A DNA stretch of 64,000 bases, taken from assembly GCA_963729325.1 (NCBI GenBank), contig CAVSNS010000009.1, forward strand, positions 1-64,000, in the 5' to 3' direction. This DNA comes from JABCYV01 sp963729325 (GTDB lineage: Bacteria; Acidobacteriota; Terriglobia; Terriglobales; Acidobacteriaceae). Of this stretch, positions 53,805 to 63,475 are shown piece by piece. The position numbers were made by a program, and so were the translations under genes. Under the pieces are notes generated by a model. That model searched no databases. It worked only from the letters and a program-made list of their open reading frames with translations, and was not told the origin of the DNA. How positions within the stretch are numbered: the stretch's first letter is position 1; every line of letters starts with the position of its first letter.

Positions 53805-55244
53805 CTATCCAACGGGCACGCTGAAATAAAAGACGGAGCCGTGTCCGAGTTGGCTAGTCACTCCAATTCGGCCACCGTGAGCTTCAACAATGGCTTTAGC
53901 AATGGCCAAACCCATGCCGGTTCCCTGCACGCGAAGCCGTTGATTCCTTCCACGGTAAAACTTCTCGAAGATTAGTGACTGCTCGAAGTCGTCAATGCCA
54001 GGACCGCGGTCCGCCACGCTGATAGTCAACACTCCGTTCTTGACCTCTCCGGTGACGTAGATCGGGGCTTCCGGTGGAGAGTATTTTGCAGCATTTTCCA
54101 GAAGCTGCATCAGGACTTCTTTGATTCGCCCCGAGTCGATACGGACCGGCGGCAAATCGGGAACAAGGCGCACCTCCACCGGACGCGCACTTAAGAGCTG
54201 CTTGGATTCGCGGACAGCTTCCTCGATAACTTCCTGGATGTTATGCGGCTCCAGCCTCAACTCAACCTGGTTTGCGTCGAGTTGGGCCATCTCGGCGGCT
54301 TCGCCCACCAATCGATTGAGCCGGTCACTCTCTTCGTTGATGACGGTCAACAACTCATGGCGTGGAGCCGGGTCGAGGTTCGGGCTGCCGAGCAGCGAAG
54401 TAACCGAAGCTTTAATGGCAGTTAGAGGAGTGCGGAACTCGTGCGTCACCGAATCCAGCAAGATGGACCTCAGTTGCTCACTCTCGCGCGCGGCCTCGGC
54501 GCGTCCCAGTTTCTCTATGGCCCCGGCCCTTTCGATAGCGATTGCAATCAGGCTGCCCAGGGCTTCAAGAGTTTCACGAGACAGCAGCACGCCGGAGATG
54601 CCCATGCTGCCAACCACGCGCGCACCCATCCGCAGAGGCATGAAGGCGACCTGGTTCTGCGCGTCAACCCTGGGCTCACCCCGCATGCAGACCATCTGCA
54701 GATCGTGGAGTTCGAGCCCATCGGTTCCGGGACCAGAGCGATAGACGTCGGGGCGGTTCGGGAGTGAAACGGCCGCGGCCTTTCCTCCAAAAGAATCCAG
54801 AATATAGCCTGGGACCGCGTTCAGAAGTTCGGCCACGTTATCGCTGGAGAGCAGGTGTTGACTGAATCCGTAAAGGCGTTCCACGTCGCGACGGCGCTCG
54901 TTGGCGTTGCGAGCTTCCCGGCGGGCGCGCTCCGACAAATCACTGGCAATCACTGCGGTCACAAGGAATGCAAATAGTGCCACCCAATTCTGGGGATCTG
55001 CAATCGCGAATGTTCCAAAGGGAGGAAGGAAATAGTAATTGAATGCTGCGGCAGCAACGATCGCCGTGAACACGGCAGGCCGCAAGCCCCAGGTCGCGGA
55101 AAGGATCAGAACGCCAAGAAGAAAAGTCAAAGCGACTGTCGTGGGATTTACTTTGACTATTGTGTGATAGACAAAGACGATTACGAAGACCAGCGCTGCC
55201 GACGCGGCATAACGCAGAACTGACTTGATCACCTTCTGTTGCAC
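53805..55244 (-). CDS. kdpD: KdpD-type sensor histidine kinase, C-terminal half (split KdpD)
   Basis: The roughly 479-residue protein begins with the four-helix DUF4118 membrane domain of KdpD (LRYAASAALVFVIVFVYH; GLRPAVFTAIVAAAAFNYYFLPP). It continues with a GAF-like domain, the phospho-His box SVTHEFRTPLTAIKASV and HATPase_c motifs (VLMQLLENAAKYSP, DRGPGIDDFEQSLIFEKFYRG, GTGMGLAIAKAIVEAHGG). The KdpD N-terminal sensor and Usp domains are absent here and are encoded by the divergent gene at 55300. No ATG is suitably placed; a GTG at 55244 or 55232 is the likely start. The frame from 55397 would overlap the divergent gene. It should phosphorylate KdpE. Confidence 0.9.
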   Translation of the reverse strand: MQQKVIKSVLRYAASAALVFVIVFVYHTIVKVNPTTVALTFLLGVLILSATWGLRPAVFTAIVAAAAFNYYFLPPFGTFAIADPQNWVALFAFLVTAVIASDLSERARREARNANERRRDVERLYGFSQHLLSSDNVAELLNAVPGYILDSFGGKAAAVSLPNRPDVYRSGPGTDGLELHDLQMVCMRGEPRVDAQNQVAFMPLRMGARVVGSMGISGVLLSRETLEALGSLIAIAIERAGAIEKLGRAEAARESEQLRSILLDSVTHEFRTPLTAIKASVTSLLGSPNLDPAPRHELLTVINEESDRLNRLVGEAAEMAQLDANQVELRLEPHNIQEVIEEAVRESKQLLSARPVEVRLVPDLPPVRIDSGRIKEVLMQLLENAAKYSPPEAPIYVTGEVKNGVLTISVADRGPGIDDFEQSLIFEKFYRGRNQRLRVQGTGMGLAIAKAIVEAHGGRIGVTSQLGHGSVFYFSVPVG

Positions 55245-55299
55245 GAGCCGATTGTAGCTGACATCGACAATTCCACGAGGCTCGACGACAATAAGCGCG

Positions 55300-56421
55300 A
55301 TGCCAAAAACTCCCGAGCAATGGCTGGAAGCGGCCGCACCGGCGAAGAAGGGTGGCATCTTAAAGCTCTTTCTCGGGTATGCGCCGGGCGTAGGCAAAAC
55401 CTACAGCATGCTGAGCGAGGCCATCCGCCGCCATAGCCGCGGTGAGGACGTCGTCATCGGAGTGATTGAAACTCACGGACGGAAGGCGACTGCGGACCTC
55501 GCGGGCCAGCTGGAGACCATCTCCAGAAAGAAGCTGGATTACAAGGGCGCAGTTTTTGAGGAGATGGATGTTGACGCCATCCTGACACGCAAGCCGCAGG
55601 TCGTATTAGTGGACGAGTTGGCCCACACCAACGTAGAGGGCAGCAAACACCGAAAGCGTTACGAAGACATCTATGAACTTCTCGAGGCCGGCATGGATGT
55701 GCTTTCGACCATGAACATTCAGCATTTGGAGAGTGTCACTCCCACCGTGCAAAACATCACCGGAATCCAAGTGCGAGAGACAGTGCCGGATTGGGTACTG
55801 AAGCGGGTCGATGAAGTGGTGATGTCAGATTTGACCCCGGAAGCACTGCAAAACCGCATGCGCCGCGGAGACGTGTATCCCCTCGATAGAGTGGGTCGCG
55901 CGTTGGACAACTTCTTTCGCCAAGGCAACCTCATTGCATTGCGAGAACTGGCGCTGCGCCAAGTCGCTCACGCCGTGGACAGGAGTCTGGAATCCTACCA
56001 AGAAAAGGAAGAGACTGGCAGAACGGTTGCGGTCCGAGAGCGAATTGCAGTTTGCATCAGCTCCAATCCAGCCGCTCAGTATCTGATCGCGCGGGGAGCG
56101 CGTATGGCCCAGGCAATTGATGCCGAACTATACGTTTGCTACGTAGATCTGGGCCAGGACGGTGCGGACGCGAACCAGAAGACGCTAAACGCCAACATTC
56201 TGTTCGCCGAAAATGTGGGCGCCACGGTGGTGCGGCTGAAGGGCAAGAGTGTTGGTCAGGCAGTAGCTGAGTTTGTCCACGAGAAGCACATTACTCAAGT
56301 CGTCTTCGGCCGTACCGCGACCCGCGGGTGGAAGAGATATTTTTACCTCTCCGCCATTCATCAGTTCTTGCGTGGCGCTCCTGCCGTGGACGTCCACATC
56401 GTCACGCAGGATCCAGACTGA
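55300..56421 (+). CDS. KdpD N-terminal sensor half (KdpD and Usp domains), stand-alone
   Basis: The 373-residue protein is the cytoplasmic N-terminal part of KdpD. The KdpD sensor domain has a Walker A motif GYAPGVGKT (residues 26-34), GVIETHGRK, the Walker B-like VVLVDELAHTN and MNIQHLESV. A universal-stress-protein domain follows from about residue 230 (RIAVCISSNPAAQYLIARGARMAQAIDAELYVCYVDL). The transmembrane and kinase domains are missing and lie in the divergent gene. The protein therefore can only act in trans, or in its own right as an ATP or second-messenger sensor. It is followed closely by kdpE on the same strand. Confidence 0.92.
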   Translation: MPKTPEQWLEAAAPAKKGGILKLFLGYAPGVGKTYSMLSEAIRRHSRGEDVVIGVIETHGRKATADLAGQLETISRKKLDYKGAVFEEMDVDAILTRKPQVVLVDELAHTNVEGSKHRKRYEDIYELLEAGMDVLSTMNIQHLESVTPTVQNITGIQVRETVPDWVLKRVDEVVMSDLTPEALQNRMRRGDVYPLDRVGRALDNFFRQGNLIALRELALRQVAHAVDRSLESYQEKEETGRTVAVRERIAVCISSNPAAQYLIARGARMAQAIDAELYVCYVDLGQDGADANQKTLNANILFAENVGATVVRLKGKSVGQAVAEFVHEKHITQVVFGRTATRGWKRYFYLSAIHQFLRGAPAVDVHIVTQDPD

Positions 56422-56429
56422 TTCCCCCC

Positions 56430-57122
56430 ATGACCGAACACCGGCGCATCTTAGTGGTTGACGACGAACCCCAGATCACTCGGGTTCTGCGCACTGCCCT
56501 TTCCAGCCAGGGATATGACATTCGCGTGGCGAACGACGGTGAAACCGCGCTGGAGATCATGAAGGACTGGACCCCCGATCTGGTAATCACCGACCTTTCC
56601 ATGCCCAACATGGATGGGTTGGAACTGTGCCGCCGATTGCGGCTTTCAACCAAGATTCCGATCATCGTGCTTTCCGTTAAGGGAGAGGAAAGGACAAAAG
56701 TTCAGGCGTTGGACGCCGGTGCAGACGACTACGTTACCAAGCCATTCGGGATCGAGGAACTGCTGGCCCGCGTACGTGCCAGTCTGCGTCGCCTTCCCCT
56801 GGACAGCGAGCAAGCGTCGGCGATTGAGATTGGTGATTTCCGAATCGATTTGGCTGCCCACAAAGTCGCGGTTCGTCATCGCGAGGTGCACCTCACTCCC
56901 AAGGAATTCGATTTGCTGGTTTATCTTGCGCGCCATCCTGGCAAAGTAGTAACCCACCGGACATTGCTAAGCGCGATTTGGGGTGGCCAGAGTACGGAAC
57001 AGGTTGAGTATCTTCGAGTATTTGTTGGTCAGCTCCGCAAGAAGCTGGAACCGGAAGCGTCGTCACCCCGCTACATCGTTACTGAACCCTGGGTTGGATA
57101 TCGCTTCGAGCCCGGCGAGTAA
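56430..57122 (+). CDS. kdpE: KdpE-type response regulator
   Basis: The ATG at 56430 gives a 230-residue OmpR-family regulator opening RILVVDDEPQITRVLRTALS. The receiver is complete: acidic pair DDE, phospho-acceptor Asp in LVITDLSMPNMDG and Lys in YVTKPF. The winged helix has LTPKEFDLLVYLARHPGKVVTHRTLL and ends in RYIVTEPWVGYRFEPGE, which is characteristic of KdpE. The longer frame from 56328 overlaps the upstream gene and is not used. It lies eight bases after the sensor-half gene and should activate the kdp structural genes downstream, which begin after repeated TTACG-type boxes. Confidence 0.93.
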   Translation: MTEHRRILVVDDEPQITRVLRTALSSQGYDIRVANDGETALEIMKDWTPDLVITDLSMPNMDGLELCRRLRLSTKIPIIVLSVKGEERTKVQALDAGADDYVTKPFGIEELLARVRASLRRLPLDSEQASAIEIGDFRIDLAAHKVAVRHREVHLTPKEFDLLVYLARHPGKVVTHRTLLSAIWGGQSTEQVEYLRVFVGQLRKKLEPEASSPRYIVTEPWVGYRFEPGE

Positions 57123-57159
57123 ACTTCCCATTTTCAGCCGGATGCCTCTTTGACGAACA

Positions 57160-57201
57160 TTCTACGAAGTCTTTATTCAATCCTTACGGGTTTTATTATC
57201 C
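57160..57201. promoter_or_regulatory. candidate KdpE box array upstream of the small protein gene
   Basis: Four related 9-mers start every 11 bases: TTCTACGAA (57160), CTTTATTCA (57171), CCTTACGGG (57182) and TTATTATCC (57193). Direct repeats at helical spacing are typical of OmpR-family binding sites, and kdpE ends just upstream. Functional assignment is inferred. Confidence 0.4.
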
Positions 57202-57227
57202 AATCAGATGAAGTTGAAAGGAATCTT

Positions 57228-57485
57228 ATGTCATCGATTCACAATGTATCCGCGGAAGATTTGGCTAAACTTTTTCATCACTATCACGAGGCTCTTGAAC
57301 ATGACTTCCACGGTCATGCGAGCCGGCAAGCGGATTTTTCCTGGGAGCAGGTTCCTCAAAACGAACGCAGACTGATGATCGCGGCGGCGCGGTTGACACT
57401 GCTGGAACTGGCTGCGAACTCTGAGATGGAGCAAGCCAATCGCCAGTATTTCGCCAAACCCGGCGAAGCGGATTGGGGTTGCTAG
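57228..57485 (+). CDS. 85-residue protein of unknown function in the kdp region
   Basis: ATG 57228 has AAGGAA upstream and is preferred over the longer frame from 57150. The protein is soluble and helical, with a His-rich stretch (DLAKLFHHYHEALEHDFHGHASRQ) and a C-terminal helical region (LMIAAARLTLLELAANSEMEQANRQYF). No domain is recognised. Its position between kdpE and the kdp structural genes, with a repeat array in front and another behind, makes it a candidate accessory of potassium stress response. The His cluster could bind metal, but this is only a guess. Confidence 0.65.
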   Translation: MSSIHNVSAEDLAKLFHHYHEALEHDFHGHASRQADFSWEQVPQNERRLMIAAARLTLLELAANSEMEQANRQYFAKPGEADWGC

Positions 57486-57502
57486 ATTCCCAAGTCGGTT
57501 TT

Positions 57503-57544
57503 CTTTACGAAATCCTTACAAACCGCTTAGCCCTTTTTTACGCC
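57503..57544. promoter_or_regulatory. candidate KdpE box array upstream of the barrel gene and kdpFAB
   Basis: CTTTACGAA (57503), CCTTACAAA (57514) and TTTTACGCC (57536) are spaced 11 and 22 bases apart, in phase with the array at 57160. They lie 210 bases before the barrel-protein start, in front of the whole structural operon. Confidence 0.45.
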
Positions 57545-57756
57545 CGCAATTGTCAAATGATGTTTGCGGAGTATCCGTCAAAATTTGTGTCCGGGCGGTC
57601 ACCATGAAACTGGTCTTCGCATCCTTATGTGTAGGCGCGGCGGTTTTCATGCTGCGCTTTCTGGTCGCCTTGCTGAGAGAAGTAAGGAACCTCTCGCAAC
57701 GACCGGAGAGAGTTTATTTTGCGAAGTTCAATCCATCCAAGCGACGAGGAGAACTT

Positions 57757-59448
57757 ATGGTGATGAATCCTGAGGCACGTAAAAGCAAATCTTCCATAAA
57801 AGCTGGCAAGCGAATGGCCCTCATTGCGCTAGCTGCGACGTGGCTCGTGCTTCCACTTCATGGTCAACAAGCAAGCGACGCCGCTTCTATCAACGGAGCG
57901 AGTTCAGCCGAGCCGCAGGGGACCGCTACGGATCAGCAGTCGCAGCAAGAGATTATGGATGAACTGGCGGCGATGAAGAAGCGCATCGAACAGTTAGAAG
58001 GGGAACTCAAGAAGCATGAAGCAGAAGGACAACCCACCACGGTCGTCCACACGGCCAAGGCGGGCACACCGCTGGCCGCCCCTCCGGGTACTTTTGCCAC
58101 GACCGCTGCTTCCGCGGAAGCCGTAGCAGTGGCGGCGCCGCCCGCCACTTCGGAGACAAAGCCGGCCAAAGCAGAGCCGTTCGCTTTCGCCGACTGGACC
58201 TGGCTGAATGGCAACCCACGAACCAAGGAACCCGCTTTTGACTCAAAGTTTTTCACTCCCGAAATCCGCGCGGACGTTGCCTACCACTACGACTTCAACC
58301 ACCCCAAAGACGATACGATAAGCGGGTCAAGCGAAGTATTTCGCTCGAATGAAGTTAGCCTTACGCATCTGGGTGTGGGTGGAGACTTTCACTACGACCA
58401 CGTTCGAGCACGCGTGCTCAGCCAGATAGGTTTGTATTCAACCGCTACGCCGCGCAACGATGCCAGCCCGGCGCGGGGACAATGGGATCTGGCCAATGCC
58501 TACCGGTATGTCAACGAGGCCTATGGTGGCTATCACTTTGATGCGCTGCATGGGATCAACGTTGATGCCGGCATTTTTCTGTCCTACGTGGGCTTGTTCA
58601 GCTTTTACAACTTCGACAACTGGGCTTATCAACCTTCTTACGTCTCTTCGAACACGCCCTGGTTCTTCACCGGCATGCGCATCCAGGTGTTCCCCACCGA
58701 GAAGCTGAAGATCGAGCCCTGGATCATAAACGGATGGCAGTCCTATGGGCGCTTCAATGGCCGGCTTGGATTTGGTGGCCAGATTTTGTATCGCCCGACT
58801 GGTTGGCTTGAGATTCTTTCGAACAATTACGGGGCAGGTGCGGACGCGCTAGGCATTCCCACCCGCACTCGCTATCACACGGACAACAGCATTGAAGTGA
58901 AGTACTACGACCATCCGGAGCGCTTCTTGGACAAGATGGCCTTCTCGCTTACAGGTGACGCAGGCTGTGAGAGCGGTGGTGGCGTGAATTGCACGGGCAA
59001 TCGCAAGAATGCGCAAGGACAGGTCGTGGCCTTCAAGCAAAGCTTCCTCGGTTTCATGCTTTACAACCGCTGGTGGTTCCACAAAGATCGTTACGGCTTT
59101 ACGCTGGGCGGCGGAAAGATCAACAACCCCGGCCGTTACCTCGTGCTGCTGCCGCCAATCAACGGCGCAACTGCAGCTTCGGGAACACCTTACTTCACCG
59201 AGAATCCCGGCGATCCGTTCAAGGCGTGGGATATGTCCGCGACCTATGACTACATGCCAAGCCAGTACATCACCTTCCGGTGGGAGTTCAATCATCGCTA
59301 CGCCAATGTGCCCTATTGGAGCGGCCCGGGCGGAATTACGCCTGCGGGAGGCAATCAAGGTCCGGCGGGCTCGATGGTGACTGGCTTCATACCGGATCTG
59401 CGCCATACCGAAGACCGGGCCACTATGGCGATCCTGGTGAAGTTCTAA
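57757..59448 (+). CDS. outer membrane beta-barrel protein of the kdp operon
   Basis: ATG 57757 follows GAGGAGAAC and starts a signal sequence after a basic leader (RMALIALAATWLVLPLHGQQ). The mature protein of about 530 residues has a short coiled-coil (MDELAAMKKRIEQLEGELKKH), a Pro/Ala linker, and then a barrel of alternating aromatic strands (FFTPEIRADVAYHYDFNHP, WFFTGMRIQVFPTEKLKIEPWIING, YMPSQYITFRWEFNHRYANVP) with a terminal LVKF. The coiled-coil plus barrel resembles porins with a periplasmic trimer stalk. Placement before kdpF suggests it admits potassium or is co-induced. An in-frame hydrophobic leader from ATG 57604 could extend it. Confidence 0.8.
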   Translation: MVMNPEARKSKSSIKAGKRMALIALAATWLVLPLHGQQASDAASINGASSAEPQGTATDQQSQQEIMDELAAMKKRIEQLEGELKKHEAEGQPTTVVHTAKAGTPLAAPPGTFATTAASAEAVAVAAPPATSETKPAKAEPFAFADWTWLNGNPRTKEPAFDSKFFTPEIRADVAYHYDFNHPKDDTISGSSEVFRSNEVSLTHLGVGGDFHYDHVRARVLSQIGLYSTATPRNDASPARGQWDLANAYRYVNEAYGGYHFDALHGINVDAGIFLSYVGLFSFYNFDNWAYQPSYVSSNTPWFFTGMRIQVFPTEKLKIEPWIINGWQSYGRFNGRLGFGGQILYRPTGWLEILSNNYGAGADALGIPTRTRYHTDNSIEVKYYDHPERFLDKMAFSLTGDAGCESGGGVNCTGNRKNAQGQVVAFKQSFLGFMLYNRWWFHKDRYGFTLGGGKINNPGRYLVLLPPINGATAASGTPYFTENPGDPFKAWDMSATYDYMPSQYITFRWEFNHRYANVPYWSGPGGITPAGGNQGPAGSMVTGFIPDLRHTEDRATMAILVKF

Positions 59449-59464
59449 GCACGGGAGAGAAAGT

Positions 59465-59551
59465 ATGCAAGACCTTATTTGGATCGCTGTCACCATCGCA
59501 TTCTTTCTGATTGCGATTGCTTATGTGCGGTTTTGCGATCGGATTCACTGA
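59465..59551 (+). CDS. 28-residue single-TM peptide before kdpF
   Basis: ATG 59465 to TGA 59551 encodes one membrane helix (LIWIAVTIAFFLIAIAYV) ending in a basic/aromatic tail RFCDRIH. GGGAGAGAAAGT precedes the start. Small peptides ending in a VRxCDR-like tail are seen ahead of kdpF in many kdp operons, in my recollection, but have no assigned function. It is distinct from KdpF, which follows 10 bases later. Confidence 0.7.
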   Translation: MQDLIWIAVTIAFFLIAIAYVRFCDRIH

Positions 59552-59561
59552 GGTGAATGTC

Positions 59562-59651
59562 ATGAATCTTGAATCAATTCTCATGTTAGTTGTGAGTGTC
59601 CTGTTGATGATCTATCTGCTGTATGCCCTGTTGCAGCCGGAGAAATTCTGA
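59562..59651 (+). CDS. kdpF: KdpF, small subunit of the potassium ATPase
   Basis: ATG 59562 to TGA 59651 encodes 29 residues, the normal KdpF length, with one hydrophobic helix (ILMLVVSVLLMIYLLYALL) and the family's closing PEKF. KdpF stabilises the KdpABC complex in the inner membrane. It lies two bases before the kdpA start and was too short to be caught by standard frame thresholds. Confidence 0.92.
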   Translation: MNLESILMLVVSVLLMIYLLYALLQPEKF

Positions 59652-59653
59652 AC

Positions 59654-61426
59654 ATGACCACGAACGGCTGGCTGCAGATCGTTGTGTTCCTGGTGCTGAT
59701 ATTCGCGGTCACCAAGCCGATGGGTGCATTCATGGCTCGGGTCTTCAACCGCGAGCGCACGTTCCTTGATCCTATTGCCCGGCCCATCGAACGTTTGCTA
59801 TACCGCATGACCGGCGTCGACGAGAGCCAGGAGATGCGCTCGACAGAGTATGCCGTCGCTATGCTGCTGTTCAGCGGCGTTTCCATGCTGGTGCTGTATT
59901 TGATCGAGCGCCTCCAGCAGCACCTGCCGTGGAATCCGCAGAGATTCGGGGCGGTCGCTAAAGACCTGGCCTTCAATACCGCTGCATCCTTTACCACCAA
60001 CACCAACTGGCAGAACTACTCTGGCGAGACCACGATGAGCTATCTCACCCAGATGGCCGGTCTGGCCTATCACAACTTCGCTTCCGCTGCTGTCGGTATC
60101 GCGCTCGCTATAGCTTTCGTTCGCGGCGTCGCACGGCGAGAAAAGGAAACGATCGGCAACTTCTGGGTAGACATGACGCGCGCTACTTTATGGGTCCTGC
60201 TGCCGATGTGTGTCGTCTACGCCTTGGCGTTGGTTTCGCAGGGAGTCGTGCAGAACCTCAAGCCGTACGACACGGTGAAGCTAATTGAGCCGCAGCAAGT
60301 GCAGAAAACCGGCCCGGACGGAAAAACCACTGCTCAGACCGTGACCGAGCAGGTCATCGCACAGGGACCCGTTGCTTCTCAAGAAGCAATCAAGATGCTA
60401 GGCACGAACGGCGGCGGCTTCTTTAATGCCAACAGCTCCCATCCCTTTGAGAATCCGACACCGATCAGCAATTTCCTGGAGATGCTTTCTATTTTCGTCA
60501 TCCCCGCAGGCCTGACCTACACGCTCGGGCGCATGACGGGCTCGCAGCGTCACGGATGGGCGGTGTGGGCGGCCATGGCGTTCCTATTCCTGGCCGGAGT
60601 CACGACGGCCTACTGGGCGGAGGCACGTGGCAACCCGCTGCTGACGGGGGTGGATCAGCGGGTGAGCACTTTACAGCCCGGCGGCAACATGGAGGGAAAA
60701 GAAGTGCGCTTTGGCATTGCCGATTCGGCACTATTTGCCACGGTCACTACGGACGCGAGCTGCGGCGCCATTAATAGCTGGCATGATTCTTACACTCCGC
60801 TGGGAGGCATGGTTCCGCTGGTCAATATCATGCTGAGCGAAACCGTGTTCGGAGGCGTAGGAGCCGGACTGTACGGCATCCTGATCTACGTGGTCCTGGC
60901 CGTCTTCATCGCGGGCCTCATGGTAGGACGAACCCCAGAGTACTTGGGCAAGAAGATCGAAGCCTACGACGTGAAGATGGCGATGCTGGTGACGCTGGTT
61001 TTTCCGCTCGTGATTCTTGCACTTACGGCCATTTCATCGGTGAAGGGATTTGGAACGTCCAGCATCAGCAATCCCGGTCCCCACGGTCTCACGCAAATCC
61101 TTTACGCCTTCACATCCATGGCAGGCAATAACGGCTCCGCCTTCGGAGGACTCAACGGGAACACGCTCTGGTACAACACCGCGGGCGCAATGACCATGCT
61201 AGCGGGTCGATTCTTCATGATTATTCCCATGCTGGCCATTGCCGGAAATCTGGCGAAGAAGAGATATATTCCGCCTTCGCTGGGCACGTTTCCCGTGACT
61301 ACGCCACTGTTCAGCGTGTTGCTGGTCGGCGTGATTTTGATTGTAGGTGCCTTGACCTTTTTCCCGGCGTTGAGCCTGGGACCCATACTCGAGCACTTGT
61401 TGATGTCGGCCGGCAAGACTTTCTGA
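59654..61426 (+). CDS. kdpA: potassium-transporting ATPase subunit KdpA
   Basis: This 590-residue membrane protein has the KdpA hallmarks: TNTNWQNYSGETTMSYLTQM, the pore-loop set with GTNGGGFFNANSSHPFENP near residue 250, and SETVFGGVGAGLYG and AGNNGSAFGGLNGNT in the later repeats. KdpA is the channel-like subunit that selects K+, with four MPM repeats forming the filter. The C-terminus LGPILEHLLM fits the family. It is coupled to kdpF (two bases) and to kdpB (six bases). Everything expected for function is present. Confidence 0.97.
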   Translation: MTTNGWLQIVVFLVLIFAVTKPMGAFMARVFNRERTFLDPIARPIERLLYRMTGVDESQEMRSTEYAVAMLLFSGVSMLVLYLIERLQQHLPWNPQRFGAVAKDLAFNTAASFTTNTNWQNYSGETTMSYLTQMAGLAYHNFASAAVGIALAIAFVRGVARREKETIGNFWVDMTRATLWVLLPMCVVYALALVSQGVVQNLKPYDTVKLIEPQQVQKTGPDGKTTAQTVTEQVIAQGPVASQEAIKMLGTNGGGFFNANSSHPFENPTPISNFLEMLSIFVIPAGLTYTLGRMTGSQRHGWAVWAAMAFLFLAGVTTAYWAEARGNPLLTGVDQRVSTLQPGGNMEGKEVRFGIADSALFATVTTDASCGAINSWHDSYTPLGGMVPLVNIMLSETVFGGVGAGLYGILIYVVLAVFIAGLMVGRTPEYLGKKIEAYDVKMAMLVTLVFPLVILALTAISSVKGFGTSSISNPGPHGLTQILYAFTSMAGNNGSAFGGLNGNTLWYNTAGAMTMLAGRFFMIIPMLAIAGNLAKKRYIPPSLGTFPVTTPLFSVLLVGVILIVGALTFFPALSLGPILEHLLMSAGKTF

Positions 61427-61432
61427 GGAGCT

Positions 61433-63471
<2,039 letters not shown>

Positions 63472-63475
<4 letters not shown>

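Noticed and set aside
55244..55397. Longer N-terminus for the KdpD kinase half
   Set aside because: It would overlap the divergent sensor-half gene by about 100 bases and adds residues with no domain character.
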